Under the pieces are notes generated by a model, which saw nothing but the letters and a program-made list of their open reading frames with translations, searched no databases and had not been told where the DNA came from. Both the position numbers and the translations under genes were made by a program. 64,000 nucleotides of DNA from Saccharomycopsis crataegensis (lineage: Eukaryota; Ascomycota; Saccharomycetes; Ascoideales; Saccharomycopsidaceae), in contig NW_027043829.1 of assembly GCF_037102585.1 (NCBI RefSeq), forward strand, positions 2,852,001 to 2,916,000, written 5' to 3'. This document shows positions 11,014 to 20,241 of this stretch, in pieces; positions within the stretch are counted from its first letter, which is position 1; each line of letters opens with the position of its first letter.

Positions 11014-11276
11014 TGTTGTAGTTTTGTAACTCTAGTTACAAAAGACATTGATAACACTAATATTCAATAATATTTATTCCCTTGTTATACTTGTTTTTAC
11101 TTGTTAACTATCTAAATTATATAAAGGACAAACTCAGACTATGGGGGGCATGGCCCATATTTATATTAATCTCAATGAGTTCTAGAAGGTTCCATAAGCT
11201 CTAGAATGTTCCATGGAATTCTAGAAGGTTCCATGAACAATGACTAACCACATAACTTTGGATTGCCAACTCAACA
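11014..11276 (-). repeat. Cop-A1 3' LTR
   Basis: TGTTGAGTTGG...AACTACAACA in element orientation. The U3 part holds three 19-bp heat-shock-element units (11181-11236) followed by a TATAAATA box. It is identical to the 5' LTR by eye. Confidence 0.94.
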
Positions 11277-11283
11277 CCCTCTC

Positions 11284-14200
11284 TCAATTCAAAGTCTCCA
11301 TACCACAGAGCCTTCTCAACTCCAAGAATTGAGGGGCAGCAAGACCTTTCGTAAACATATCAGCAATCATAACACCAGTGCTCAAGTACTCCAAATTGAT
11401 AGAGCCAGATCCAATGTGGTCCCTGATAAAGTGAGTCCTGATGTCAATGTGTTTGGTGCGATGATGGAAAGCTGGATGCTTTGCCATTTCAATACACCCT
11501 TGGTTATCATCAAACATCCTCACTGGACCAGTATTGATCCCAAATTCCTTGAACACTTGCATTAGCCATAATGCTTCCTTGACTCCTTCACTTAGTGACA
11601 TGTATTCAGCCTCTGCCGTAGAAAGAGCAACAGTAGCTTGCTTCTTAGATCTCCATGTGATTGCACCATTGGCATATTTGAACACAAACCCAGTAGTAGA
11701 CTTTCTGTCTGACTTATCTCCAGCCCAGTCAGCATCACAGTATCCAAGAAGCTCACCGTTATCATTATTGCCAGCCTCATATCTTATTCCCAAATCTTTG
11801 GTTCCTTTCAAGTATCTTAAAACTCTCTTTGCTGCCTTATAATGCACCTCCTTTGGTTCCTTGAGGTATCTGGATAGAACACCGACGATATAGCTGATAT
11901 CGCTTCTAACAGTATTAGCAGCAAACAATAATTTTCCAACCAAAGATCTGTAAGCTGTGGCATCACAATCCTCAGCACTGTTGTCCACCAAGGTGAGCTC
12001 CTGACCAGCAATAGTAGGCGTCTTATCTGGGTTGCAATTCTCCATTCCAAATTCCTTTAACATAGAGCCAATATAGTCTTTCAAGCTCATGTTAATACCT
12101 CCATTATCTTGCGAGATGTTGATACCCAAAAATTTCCTGACTATTCCCAAGTCCTTCATCTTGAAGACATTCATCAATTCACTTTTCACTTTCCTGATGG
12201 CAAAATCTGAGGTACCAGTTATCAATAAATCATCAACGTAAAGCGCAACCATCACAAAAGACTTTTCGGATTTCCTTGAATATAGACAATATTCAGCACC
12301 GTTTCTGACAAAACCAAGCGACGACAAAACACTGTGGATTCTTTCATTCCACACCAAGGGAGCCTGTTTCAAACCATACAAGCTTTTCTTCAATCTCAAG
12401 ACACTGGTTTCCCTTCCTTTAACCACATACCCTTCCGGCTGTGTCATGTATAATTCTTCTTGAAGAAACCCATTGAGAAAAGCTGTCTTAACATCCATCT
12501 GATGAACTGCCATTCCATTCTTGGCAGCGATACTCAACATCAACCTGATAGATTCATAACGCACCACAGGTGAGAATGTCTCATTGTAGTCAATACCTTT
12601 CACCTGTGTGAATCCTCGAGCAACAAGTCTTCCCTTGAAGACTCCGTTATCTTTCTTTGCAAAGACCCAACGACATGTAATTGGCTTTCTTCCTTTCGGC
12701 AACTCGACCAATTCATAAGTGGAATTCTCCTTGTGAGCCGCAATTTCTTCGTCACAAGCGCGCTTCCATTCTGCACTTTCGTTGCTCTTCATGGCTTCCT
12801 TATAATTTCCAGGAACATCACTTCCACCAGCCAAAGCAGCAGCTTCACCAGCCATAAAACAAGAGGCAACATAATTCACAGGTTTGTACTCTAACAACTT
12901 GCCTTCGGCATCATCATTCAGTTCTGATTCCTCATCACAATCACTTGGCTGTTCAACATGTGGCTCAATTTCCGAAACCACCAAGTTGTCATTGCTACTA
13001 CCATTAGGAACAAAAGAAGTAAGCTCTTTTGAGCTACTGTCGTTTCTGTATTTCTTCCTTTGTGGTTTCTCAATAGCAATTTCCCTCTCTGAATCTAAAC
13101 TGAATGTATCAGATTCTTGTTCAACTTCTGCCAAGATCCCAAATGGATTTCTTTTAATCAAACCTGTACTTTTCTTGGGCCTAGAACCCGATGATCTTTT
13201 CCTTTTTGTAGCAGTAACCAACTTGAACTCTTCTGAAACCATCCTTGATGGGATTAACTCTCCAGTGGCATCCTCATCATCGTCTATGATTCTCATTTCC
13301 ACGTCTTTGCCTGAGGAAACAGTGGACTCTCTTTCTGAATCATCCAAATCGGAAACCATTCGTTCATCATCAACCGAGATCTCACTTGCAACATCCTCTA
13401 AGTCTGGATCACTTATAACAGGGCCTGGTGCAACGCCACCAGCAAAACCCATACCACCAGAGCTGCTTACCTTAGCAATCTCGGTATCCACATCAGTGAC
13501 TCGCTTCACATCCTGATAGTAATATCTTGACTCATCAAATCTGACCTGAGTCGCCACAATAATCTTGTTGGCAGCAGGATCAAAAATTCTGTACGCACAG
13601 TGATCTCTATCATACCCGAGCATCACTCCAACCTTGGCGGTAGCATCAAATTTTCCATTTCTCAAACTGTTTGGTATAACCACATATGCAAGGGAACCAA
13701 AGCAGCGAAGATGGTCAAGGCCCGGCTTGTATCCATACCAACGACCATATGGTGTGTGGAAATTAATAACGCGGGATGGCGTCCTGTTAATCAAATAAAC
13801 AGCCGTGCGGACACCTTCAGACCAAAACTGAACCGGCATAGAAGCCCCAATAATTAAAGACCTAGTTTTGTCTTGAATTGTCCGATGCATTCTTTCAGCA
13901 ACACCATTTTGATAACTATGGTGTGGCACAGTCAACTCATGGGCAATACCTTTGCTTCTCATGAAATCATGCAACTTTCCTGTAACAAATTCACCACCAT
14001 TATCAGTGCGGATAGTTCCCACGGTAAACTCTTTTCCCTGAGACTTGAACATTGTTTCGGTGTATGTAATAAACTCAATAATCCTGTCAGCACACTCTGA
14101 CTTGTTTTTCAAACACTTGACCTCCACAAACTTGGAATACCCGTCGACAATAGTGAGAAAATATTTGCTCGAATCAATAGACCCATAATTGATTGGGCCA

Positions 14201-15609
14201 CACACGTCCATATGCAACAATTGTAAAGGCTGTTGTGGTTTAGCACCCTTGCCGCTCTTTGGTCTTCTGGTAACCCCTTTACTTGTCAAGCAGCTTTCAC
14301 ATAACTGCACAGAATCTTCACTGTAAAGTTTACCTTTCACCAAATGAAACATCAGATTGAACTTGTTCATAATATTCATACTGGGATGGCCTAATCTCTG
14401 GTGCCACAACCCGCTCTTATCAACACTGTTAAATGCCACACCATCGACACTGGTGTGCAAAGCATAAAGATCACTCATAACTGGATCTTTAACAGCAACC
14501 ACTTTCTTTTCAGGGTACATTTTCACCTTGTTTCCTTCAAATAATAATCTTGCACCATTCAGAGTAGCCTTGGAAACAGAAATCAAATTGGCCTTTGACC
14601 CTGGAACATAATAAGCATCCTTGATTTCGATACTGGTGTTATCACGTAACTTAAACACCGCAGACCCGATACCTTGAACCTCGAGAGAACTGCCATCAAT
14701 ACCTGAGATCTCACCAGAAAAAGGACCAATGGTTTTAAACATCTTTCTGTCATTCAAAATATGTTGCGAGGCACCAGAGTCAAAGTACACTCTGGAGGCC
14801 CTACCATGCATTCCCATAAATGCATACCAAGATGGTGATGGATTCTTCAGATCACCACCCATTCTCTCCTTTCTAGGAGCCTTGCAATCCTTCTTGAAAT
14901 GACCGGGTTTTCCACAATTGAAGCACTTGTACTGTTTCTTAAAAGCAAACACAGGTTCCAAACCCTCAACACTGGTGGAACCAACCGATTTATCTCCAAT
15001 GATTTCTCTTGTCAAATCTTGGACAAGCCCAATATCAACATTTCCAATAGACCTGCCATTTCTAGACTCATACGCAGTCATGACTTCCCTGGAAAGAGTT
15101 GCATTAAACCCGGCTTTCTGACCCAAGCTAAAAAACAACGCACACAACACAGTGTTTCCGTCTAATTTGCCAACAGTATTCTTGAAATGATTGAAGGCAT
15201 CAATGAAATTCTCAACGTTTCCGTTGCTAGATTTCAACCACTTAGCGTCAATTAAATCTGAGATAATACCAACAGCATTTGTAACAGTCAATGTACCATA
15301 AGCATCCTTGAGAAACATAAACAAGTTTCTACCAGTACCATCAAATTCGGAAGCCTTAGTCAAAGCAGCGCCTGAGATGCTGTTGAAAATGGCTGTTGAA
15401 ATAATCTCATCCATAGTAGCAATCAATTGGGCAACTTCATTAGCAGTTTCCAGCCCGTCAGTTCCGGTTTCCCCATTGATCAAGTAAGCATGTAAACCAA
15501 GACCTTTCATCTTCATCTTAACACTGATCAAAGTAAACCAATCATAAAAGTTCCCGGAACCCTTCAACTTCTCATCAGCAGCGAACGAAGTGAGAGCATT
15601 TGAACTCAT
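11284..15609 (-). CDS. Cop-A1 Gag-Pol polyprotein, uninterrupted
   Basis: One 1441-aa frame with copia order. Gag carries the CCHC knuckle CFNCGKPGHFKKDC (about 230). Protease follows (VYFDSGASQH, about 280). Integrase has an HHCC zinc region (HQRLGHPS...CESC) and a DDE core (HMDVCGPI, RTDNGGEF, NGVAERMHRT). Reverse transcriptase has LYGLKQAP and YVDDLLI. RNase H has CDADWAGDKSDRKSTTGF and STAEAEYMS. There is no Gag/Pol frameshift, so Gag excess must come from processing or another route (inference). The ATG at 15607-15609 was chosen because it begins conserved Gag just after the LTR and lies within the primer site; an upstream in-frame ATG sits inside the LTR R/U5. Confidence 0.95.
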   Translation of the reverse strand: MSSNALTSFAADEKLKGSGNFYDWFTLISVKMKMKGLGLHAYLINGETGTDGLETANEVAQLIATMDEIISTAIFNSISGAALTKASEFDGTGRNLFMFLKDAYGTLTVTNAVGIISDLIDAKWLKSSNGNVENFIDAFNHFKNTVGKLDGNTVLCALFFSLGQKAGFNATLSREVMTAYESRNGRSIGNVDIGLVQDLTREIIGDKSVGSTSVEGLEPVFAFKKQYKCFNCGKPGHFKKDCKAPRKERMGGDLKNPSPSWYAFMGMHGRASRVYFDSGASQHILNDRKMFKTIGPFSGEISGIDGSSLEVQGIGSAVFKLRDNTSIEIKDAYYVPGSKANLISVSKATLNGARLLFEGNKVKMYPEKKVVAVKDPVMSDLYALHTSVDGVAFNSVDKSGLWHQRLGHPSMNIMNKFNLMFHLVKGKLYSEDSVQLCESCLTSKGVTRRPKSGKGAKPQQPLQLLHMDVCGPINYGSIDSSKYFLTIVDGYSKFVEVKCLKNKSECADRIIEFITYTETMFKSQGKEFTVGTIRTDNGGEFVTGKLHDFMRSKGIAHELTVPHHSYQNGVAERMHRTIQDKTRSLIIGASMPVQFWSEGVRTAVYLINRTPSRVINFHTPYGRWYGYKPGLDHLRCFGSLAYVVIPNSLRNGKFDATAKVGVMLGYDRDHCAYRIFDPAANKIIVATQVRFDESRYYYQDVKRVTDVDTEIAKVSSSGGMGFAGGVAPGPVISDPDLEDVASEISVDDERMVSDLDDSERESTVSSGKDVEMRIIDDDEDATGELIPSRMVSEEFKLVTATKRKRSSGSRPKKSTGLIKRNPFGILAEVEQESDTFSLDSEREIAIEKPQRKKYRNDSSSKELTSFVPNGSSNDNLVVSEIEPHVEQPSDCDEESELNDDAEGKLLEYKPVNYVASCFMAGEAAALAGGSDVPGNYKEAMKSNESAEWKRACDEEIAAHKENSTYELVELPKGRKPITCRWVFAKKDNGVFKGRLVARGFTQVKGIDYNETFSPVVRYESIRLMLSIAAKNGMAVHQMDVKTAFLNGFLQEELYMTQPEGYVVKGRETSVLRLKKSLYGLKQAPLVWNERIHSVLSSLGFVRNGAEYCLYSRKSEKSFVMVALYVDDLLITGTSDFAIRKVKSELMNVFKMKDLGIVRKFLGINISQDNGGINMSLKDYIGSMLKEFGMENCNPDKTPTIAGQELTLVDNSAEDCDATAYRSLVGKLLFAANTVRSDISYIVGVLSRYLKEPKEVHYKAAKRVLRYLKGTKDLGIRYEAGNNDNGELLGYCDADWAGDKSDRKSTTGFVFKYANGAITWRSKKQATVALSTAEAEYMSLSEGVKEALWLMQVFKEFGINTGPVRMFDDNQGCIEMAKHPAFHHRTKHIDIRTHFIRDHIGSGSINLEYLSTGVMIADMFTKGLAAPQFLELRRLCGMETLN

Positions 15610-15613
15610 AACC
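15604..15613 (-). promoter_or_regulatory. Cop-A1 primer-binding site: half-tRNA, initiator Met anticodon type
   Basis: GGTTATGAG directly follows the 5' LTR. It is complementary to CTCATAACC of the yeast initiator tRNA anticodon arm, not to a tRNA 3' end. Ty5 and copia are known to use such internal half-tRNA primers. The ATG inside this site is the likely gag start. Confidence 0.75.
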
Positions 15614-15876
15614 TGTTGTAGTTTTGTAACTCTAGTTACAAAAGACATTGATAACACTAATATTCAATAATATTTATTCCCTTGTTATACTTGTTTTTAC
15701 TTGTTAACTATCTAAATTATATAAAGGACAAACTCAGACTATGGGGGGCATGGCCCATATTTATATTAATCTCAATGAGTTCTAGAAGGTTCCATAAGCT
15801 CTAGAATGTTCCATGGAATTCTAGAAGGTTCCATGAACAATGACTAACCACATAACTTTGGATTGCCAACTCAACA
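15614..15876 (-). repeat. Cop-A1 5' LTR
   Basis: Same 263-bp sequence as 11014-11276. The promoter elements are three GAAccTTCtaGAA-type units at 15781-15836 and TATAAATA at 15758-15765, so transcription would run leftwards into gag-pol. Confidence 0.94.
15781..15836 (-). promoter_or_regulatory. heat-shock-element array in the Cop-A1 5' LTR
   Basis: Three 19-20-bp units. Units of the form gGAAcCTTCtaGAA match the Hsf1 consensus nGAAnnTTCnnGAAn; the middle unit is imperfect (GAAcaTTCtaGAG). They lie about 15-70 bp upstream of the TATA box, a normal place for an upstream activating sequence. Hsf1 binding is predicted, not shown. Confidence 0.7.
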
Positions 15877-16304
15877 GAAATAACGGCTTGGGTTGGAATA
15901 ACAGGATTATGCATGTCAATGTCAGTGTCACATGCTGCATGAGAGTTGCGATCGCAATCAACTGAAGAAACATTAATTGCTGGAGAGGTAGTTGGGGTAG
16001 AAATGGCGTTGGAATCCATGTTTTGGTCCGCTTCAGGATCTTCTGAAGCAGTTAAAAAGGTTTCAACAGTACTATTAATAGTATTGTCGGCTGCATCAGT
16101 AATTTCTTCATCGGAATCTTGATCTTTAGCTTGTTTGTTTATGTTTGCTATCGGGATCGGGGTTTCAGATGTTGCGCCAACATCCAATGAAGAGCCCAAA
16201 GAAACCGGGGTTTCAATGATTGGGGGATCATTAGTAGGGTCGGTGGAGTAGTTTGGAGTAGCTTTATTACTATTTCTAGTGGTTCTCATGATAATGTTCA
16301 TGGA

Positions 16305-16388
16305 TTTTTTTTTTTTTAAAGACAAAATTCAATATATTAATTAATTATATAACTATATATCTCATAAACTACCTAATGTAGTTTGAAA
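16305..16388 (-). mobile_element. Z2 LINE 3'-end fragment with poly(A)
   Basis: The last 71 bp of the Z2 3' UTR plus A13 (T-run 16305-16317). It matches 29180-29265 inverted. This is a 5'-truncated insertion into the older Gyp-1-type LTR. Its A tail is the landing point of the big Z1 copy. Confidence 0.85.
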
Positions 16389-16435
16389 TGGATGGTAACC
16401 AGGACACAACCTAACCATGATCCCATAATATAACA
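16389..16435 (-). mobile_element. older Gyp-1-type LTR, 5'-end fragment
   Basis: It reads TGTTATATTATGGGATCATG... on the minus strand, a diverged copy of the Gyp-1 LTR start. It begins exactly at the Gyp-1 target duplication (16436-16440), so the same site upstream of tRNA-Thr was hit twice. Confidence 0.8.
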
Positions 16436-16440
16436 CATTT

Positions 16441-16770
16441 TGTTACACTCTGCTTCTTGTCGATGATTGTTCTCGACCAAGAAGATTCAAATTAGGTGAT
16501 CACAAAGATGATCCTTTTTCTAAACTAAATAAAGGTGAAAATAAGAGGAATGTTGAATCCTTAAATAAATAAAATGATTGAAACTAATAATGGGGTGTTG
16601 GACCCGTTCTCGGAATAAAAGACTAAAACATAAGGAGGTACGACAAGGATAAGAGATAAGCTGTGGGACATAAGGTAATACCTTGATGAGGTAATGCAGA
16701 TCATGGTTTCGTATGGTACCATACCGTTGGTAACCAGGACTCAACCCAACCATGATCCAATAATATAACA
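16441..16770 (-). repeat. Gyp-1 3' LTR (330 bp)
   Basis: In element orientation it runs TGTTATATTATTGG to GTGTAACA. It is the complete reference LTR for this family. It is identical by eye to the shared part of the 5' LTR apart from the 26-bp LINE insert there. Confidence 0.9.
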
Positions 16771-19700
16771 TTATCCCCCCTCGGAGAATGAGTCGTCTCG
16801 ATCATTATTATTAGCCAAAAAGTCATCAAGCTCGTCGAGGAGTGTAATCCGTTTCTCATGGGGAATTAAACGGATCCAAGTTTCGGGGACAGGCACTGGG
16901 TCTGCCTTCCCTGGGTACATGACAAGGGCGTAGTCCTTTTCGAGATCAACAATCATTTGGATTTCCGATATGTTTTCCTTGTACCACGGGTCGCTTTCCA
17001 CTTCTGGTAGTATCATGTGGATAGCGTGATATTTCCTCACCCATTGTATATTGGTAGTAATTATCTTCCTGCTTGATACTTGGATTTGGAAGGCGGTGTT
17101 ATTTAGTACCTTGACGATTTTATACGGACCTTGGAATGGCGGTAAGAACTTTTGCTTGCTACTTCGGGCTGTTCTGAACGCGTGGCGGTGTAATAACACA
17201 TATTCTCCTTCCTTATACTCCACATCGGAGCGTTTTCTATTCACCTTCGCTGTTGTCTCCTTTTGAGTATCGGCTAATTGTACTTGAATTGATTCCAAGA
17301 TCCTTTCTTGCCGATGAACAAATTCGTACCCCCCAATCATAGAGTCATCACCAATCGCGGTGGCCAATGGAATATCATGAATGATTTGCCAATATCTTGG
17401 ATGATATCCCAAATCAGCAAAAAACGGCGTCGTCCTAATAGCCAGTTGATACTGAGAGTTGTAGGCAAACTGTGCCATGCCCAAGTACTTAGACCATTCA
17501 GTCGCGTGAGAAGCAGCCAACGTTCTCATCAATTGAACCAATACCCTGTTGAGTCGTTCGGTCTGGCCATCTGTCTCGGGGTGGCCAGTGGTCGAGAGAT
17601 CCTGAGAAACACCTAACATTTTGGTAAGGGTCTTCCACATGTGACTGATAAAGAGTGGGTCTCGATCAGAAATGATGGACATTGGAAGGCCATGGTCTCG
17701 GACAACATAATCCATAAATAAATTAGCAACCGCTTCGGTGTCATCGGTTTTCTTATGAGGCACGAACACTGCTCTTTTGGTAAGTCTATCCACCACCACG
17801 AATATTGAATCGAATCCGCGACTCGGAGTAAAACCTGTTATAAAATCCATAGTAAGGTTAGACCATCTCTGGGCAGGAATCGTTGGGGTTTGTAGCATTC
17901 CTTCCGGGCGTCTATTCGTGGGTTTTACCTTCGTACAAATATCACACTTCTTGACAAACAGGGCAATAGTCTTAAGCATCTTAGGCCAGTAGAACCCACT
18001 CTCCTGTAACTGATATAGCATCTTGGTCGTACCCATATGAAGCGCAGCCTCGGCCGTGTGGACGCCTTGCAATAACCGGTATCTGGTTTTCCCTCCAGGC
18101 ACACAAAGCCGGGGTTTGTCCATCGGAGTCATTTGGTAAATGATTTGTCGGCGTCCTGCCAACTCAGCAAACTGATACCGTTGAATAATGGATTTTAGTT
18201 CTTTCGGACACTCTAATTCCCCGTCAAGGACCTTCCACAATTCGGAAAAATAAGCATCAGCCTTATATTCGTCTTCACCAACCGAGTCAATAATCATGGC
18301 ATTGATTTTCATTCGCGATAAAGCATCAGCAGCTTTATTGGTAACTCCGGGACGGTATTTCACCGTAAAGTTAAAGTCCGCAATGAAATCTTGCCATCTG
18401 AGCAATCTTTGATTGCCTTCATTCTTGGCGGAATTGAGGTAGGTGAGGGAATGATGGTCAGTTACCACTTCAAATGGAGCGACGAGGTAGTGACGCCACT
18501 TCTTCAATGACTCAATGATGGCTAGAAGTTCCTTCTCCCTGACTGGGTACCTAAGTTGGGCCCCGATAAGGCCCTTTGAAAAGTAGGCCACCACGCCCTC
18601 TGTTTTCCCATTCGGGGCCACATGTTCCAACACGGCGCCTAAAGTAAAACCAGAGGCGTCGGTTGTGACTCGGAGTGGCTTGGTACTGTCGAAATTCATA
18701 AGGACCGGAGCAGAAATCAATTTCCGCTTTAACTCGCCAACCGCGTTCTTTACCTCGTCACTGTATTCTATCTTCCCGTTGACATATTGATGGACAGGGC
18801 GGGCTAATTCGGCAAAGTGCTCAATAAAACGGCGGTAATAACTGGCTAATCCTATAAAAGAATGAGCTTCTTCCGGGGTGGATACCGTAAATCGTTGGAT
18901 AGCTTCAATTTTCCCAGGCTCCACATGAACACCGGCGGCATCGATCTGGTAACCAAGGAACGAGACTTTAGCCAAAAAGAATTCTGATTTGCGTTTGCTA
19001 ATAATTAAACCAGCTTTTTGGAGGGTAGATATCACAGCATCGATATGCTTATGATGCTCGGCCTCACTTGTGCTGAAAATCAATACGTCGTCTAGGTAGA
19101 CGACGCAAAATTCTTCAAGCGGTAAAAGTAATTCATTCATAGCCAGTTGGAACGTGGCAGGAGCATTCGTGAGGCCAAACGGCATGCAATTCCAACCGTA
19201 TTGGCCAAACGGCGTGACCATGGCGGTTTTGTGCCGATCAGCTGGGCTGATGGCGATTTGATGATAACCGGAAACCAAATCAAGCTTGGAAAATATTTTG
19301 GCGTTCTTGATGAGGTCGAGTAGGTCATCTATTCTTGGTAGTGGAAATCTTGACTTGATAGTTATCTCATTTAAGCCTCGGTAATCCACGCAGAGCCGTT
19401 TCGTTCCATCCTTCTTCTTAACAAAAAGCACTGGGGCGCCATAAGGAGACGCAACCGGAAATATTAACTTTTGCCGGAGTAGTTCATTAATCTGCGTCTT
19501 GAGCTCGGCTCGATCTTGAGGTGAGAGTCGGTATGGAGCTTTGAATGGTGCCTTGGAGTCGCTCAATACATGTATCTCGTGTTTGACTCCGGTGAAGTTA
19601 GATCCTCCTTCTGGTAACTTCAATTGAAAAACATCTGCATATTGTTTAAAAATCTCTTCTTCTTTTGTAGTTCGAACTCTTTCTTGTTCGTTAGTCACGT

Positions 19701-20241
19701 GGTCATCCGCGACCATTTTGACCAAAGCCAAATAACAATCAGTTGACTTACTCTTTAAGAGCCGGTTAGTCTCCTCAGCTGATAGGAGATTTAGAGTAAG
19801 CAGGTTATTGGTTTGATTTTTGTTCTCTTTAATTTCTTGAAACAATGGTAACAATTCCTGATAAAATTGTATGAAAAAAGGGAGCCCTAAAATGACTTCC
19901 TGGTCTACGTTCTGGGTGACGAACCCTCTGAAGTTGTAATCGATCTGACATGTATTGCGTGATATACACATGTCAACATTGGACCAATAAGCCAACCGTT
20001 CATGTGGCTTTCCAAAGGCGTCAAACACTCGACGACTTCTTTTTAACGGAATTTCTTGTAGTCCCAACTTTTCCATGGTGCTCTTTTTAATGTAATTAGC
20101 AGTTGCACCACAGTCTAATAGGGCGGTTACATTGATTGAACCTACCTTAACATTCATAGTAATGAGTGGTAGGTTGAGAGGGTCAGCAGTAGTGGTAATA
20201 CTAGCCAACACAACGGGCTCTGGGTTGTGTCGGCTTACCAA
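16771..20241 (-). CDS. Gyp-1 Pol polyprotein (protease, RT, RNase H, integrase)
   Basis: A 1156-aa open frame in gypsy order. Protease LLDCGATANY (about 40; DCG in place of the usual DSG/DTG). RT with LDLVSGYHQI and YLDDVLIF (about 230-410). RNase H TDASGFTLGAVL (about 530). Integrase zinc finger HMGTTKML...CDICTK and core MDFITGF, ISDRDPLF, DGQTERLNR. Its stop TAA touches the 3' LTR. It overlaps gag by a few bases in the -1 frame; the first codon of the open frame is TTG, so Pol is made as a Gag-Pol fusion by frameshifting rather than from its own ATG. No internal lesion is visible. Confidence 0.93.
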   Translation of the reverse strand: MVSRHNPEPVVLASITTTADPLNLPLITMNVKVGSINVTALLDCGATANYIKKSTMEKLGLQEIPLKRSRRVFDAFGKPHERLAYWSNVDMCISRNTCQIDYNFRGFVTQNVDQEVILGLPFFIQFYQELLPLFQEIKENKNQTNNLLTLNLLSAEETNRLLKSKSTDCYLALVKMVADDHVTNEQERVRTTKEEEIFKQYADVFQLKLPEGGSNFTGVKHEIHVLSDSKAPFKAPYRLSPQDRAELKTQINELLRQKLIFPVASPYGAPVLFVKKKDGTKRLCVDYRGLNEITIKSRFPLPRIDDLLDLIKNAKIFSKLDLVSGYHQIAISPADRHKTAMVTPFGQYGWNCMPFGLTNAPATFQLAMNELLLPLEEFCVVYLDDVLIFSTSEAEHHKHIDAVISTLQKAGLIISKRKSEFFLAKVSFLGYQIDAAGVHVEPGKIEAIQRFTVSTPEEAHSFIGLASYYRRFIEHFAELARPVHQYVNGKIEYSDEVKNAVGELKRKLISAPVLMNFDSTKPLRVTTDASGFTLGAVLEHVAPNGKTEGVVAYFSKGLIGAQLRYPVREKELLAIIESLKKWRHYLVAPFEVVTDHHSLTYLNSAKNEGNQRLLRWQDFIADFNFTVKYRPGVTNKAADALSRMKINAMIIDSVGEDEYKADAYFSELWKVLDGELECPKELKSIIQRYQFAELAGRRQIIYQMTPMDKPRLCVPGGKTRYRLLQGVHTAEAALHMGTTKMLYQLQESGFYWPKMLKTIALFVKKCDICTKVKPTNRRPEGMLQTPTIPAQRWSNLTMDFITGFTPSRGFDSIFVVVDRLTKRAVFVPHKKTDDTEAVANLFMDYVVRDHGLPMSIISDRDPLFISHMWKTLTKMLGVSQDLSTTGHPETDGQTERLNRVLVQLMRTLAASHATEWSKYLGMAQFAYNSQYQLAIRTTPFFADLGYHPRYWQIIHDIPLATAIGDDSMIGGYEFVHRQERILESIQVQLADTQKETTAKVNRKRSDVEYKEGEYVLLHRHAFRTARSSKQKFLPPFQGPYKIVKVLNNTAFQIQVSSRKIITTNIQWVRKYHAIHMILPEVESDPWYKENISEIQMIVDLEKDYALVMYPGKADPVPVPETWIRLIPHEKRITLLDELDDFLANNNDRDDSFSEGG

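Larger units (their letters stand above)
11014..15876 (-). mobile_element. Cop-A1: full-length Ty1/copia retrotransposon, probably young
   Basis: Two 263-bp LTRs (11014-11276 and 15614-15876), which I read as identical, flank one gag-pol frame. The 5-bp target duplication GAAAT is perfect (11009-11013 and 15877-15881). The purine tract GAGAGAGGG abuts the 3' LTR, and GGTTATGAG, the primer site, abuts the 5' LTR. It inserted into ORF1 of the Z1 LINE. Identical LTRs and an open 1441-codon frame mark it as the best candidate for an active element in this window. Confidence 0.96.
8719..16301 (-). pseudogene. Z1 ORF1 (gag-like nucleic-acid-binding protein), split by Cop-A1
   Basis: The N-terminal part lies at 15877-16301 and the remainder at 8719-11013. 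Removing the copia element and one TSD copy leaves a single open frame of about 904 codons. Near the middle are two CCHC knuckles, C-TA-C-GSRE-H-TRFD-C and C-AI-C-KKLS-H-RAKD-C, as in many LINE ORF1 proteins. Low-complexity Ser-Val-Pro repeats occur near 10861-10940 and 8960-9020, and acidic stretches lie between. The ATG at 16299-16301 is 3 nt from the element's 5' junction. Its stop overlaps the ORF2 start (ATGAGTAA), suggesting termination-reinitiation. The disruption is by insertion only; no other lesion is visible. Confidence 0.88.
5105..16303 (-). mobile_element. Z1 LINE, longest copy, interrupted by Cop-A1
   Basis: A Zorro-like (L1-clade) non-LTR retrotransposon read leftwards: ORF1 (16301 to 8719, split by Cop-A1 at 11014-15876), ORF2 (8726 to 5318), a 3' UTR, and a poly(A) tail shown as T10 at 5105-5114. 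Its 5' end is only 3 nt before the ORF1 ATG and abuts the A13 tail of a Z2 fragment. Without Cop-A1 it is about 6.3 kb. One frame break lies in ORF2 near 6200-6260, and it is shared with the copy at 1-1978. Confidence 0.93.

Noticed and set aside
12884-13516. 210-aa plus-strand ORF, Ser-rich
   Set aside because: Exact antisense of the acidic/basic linker of Cop-A1 Gag-Pol; the same shadow appears in Cop-A2.
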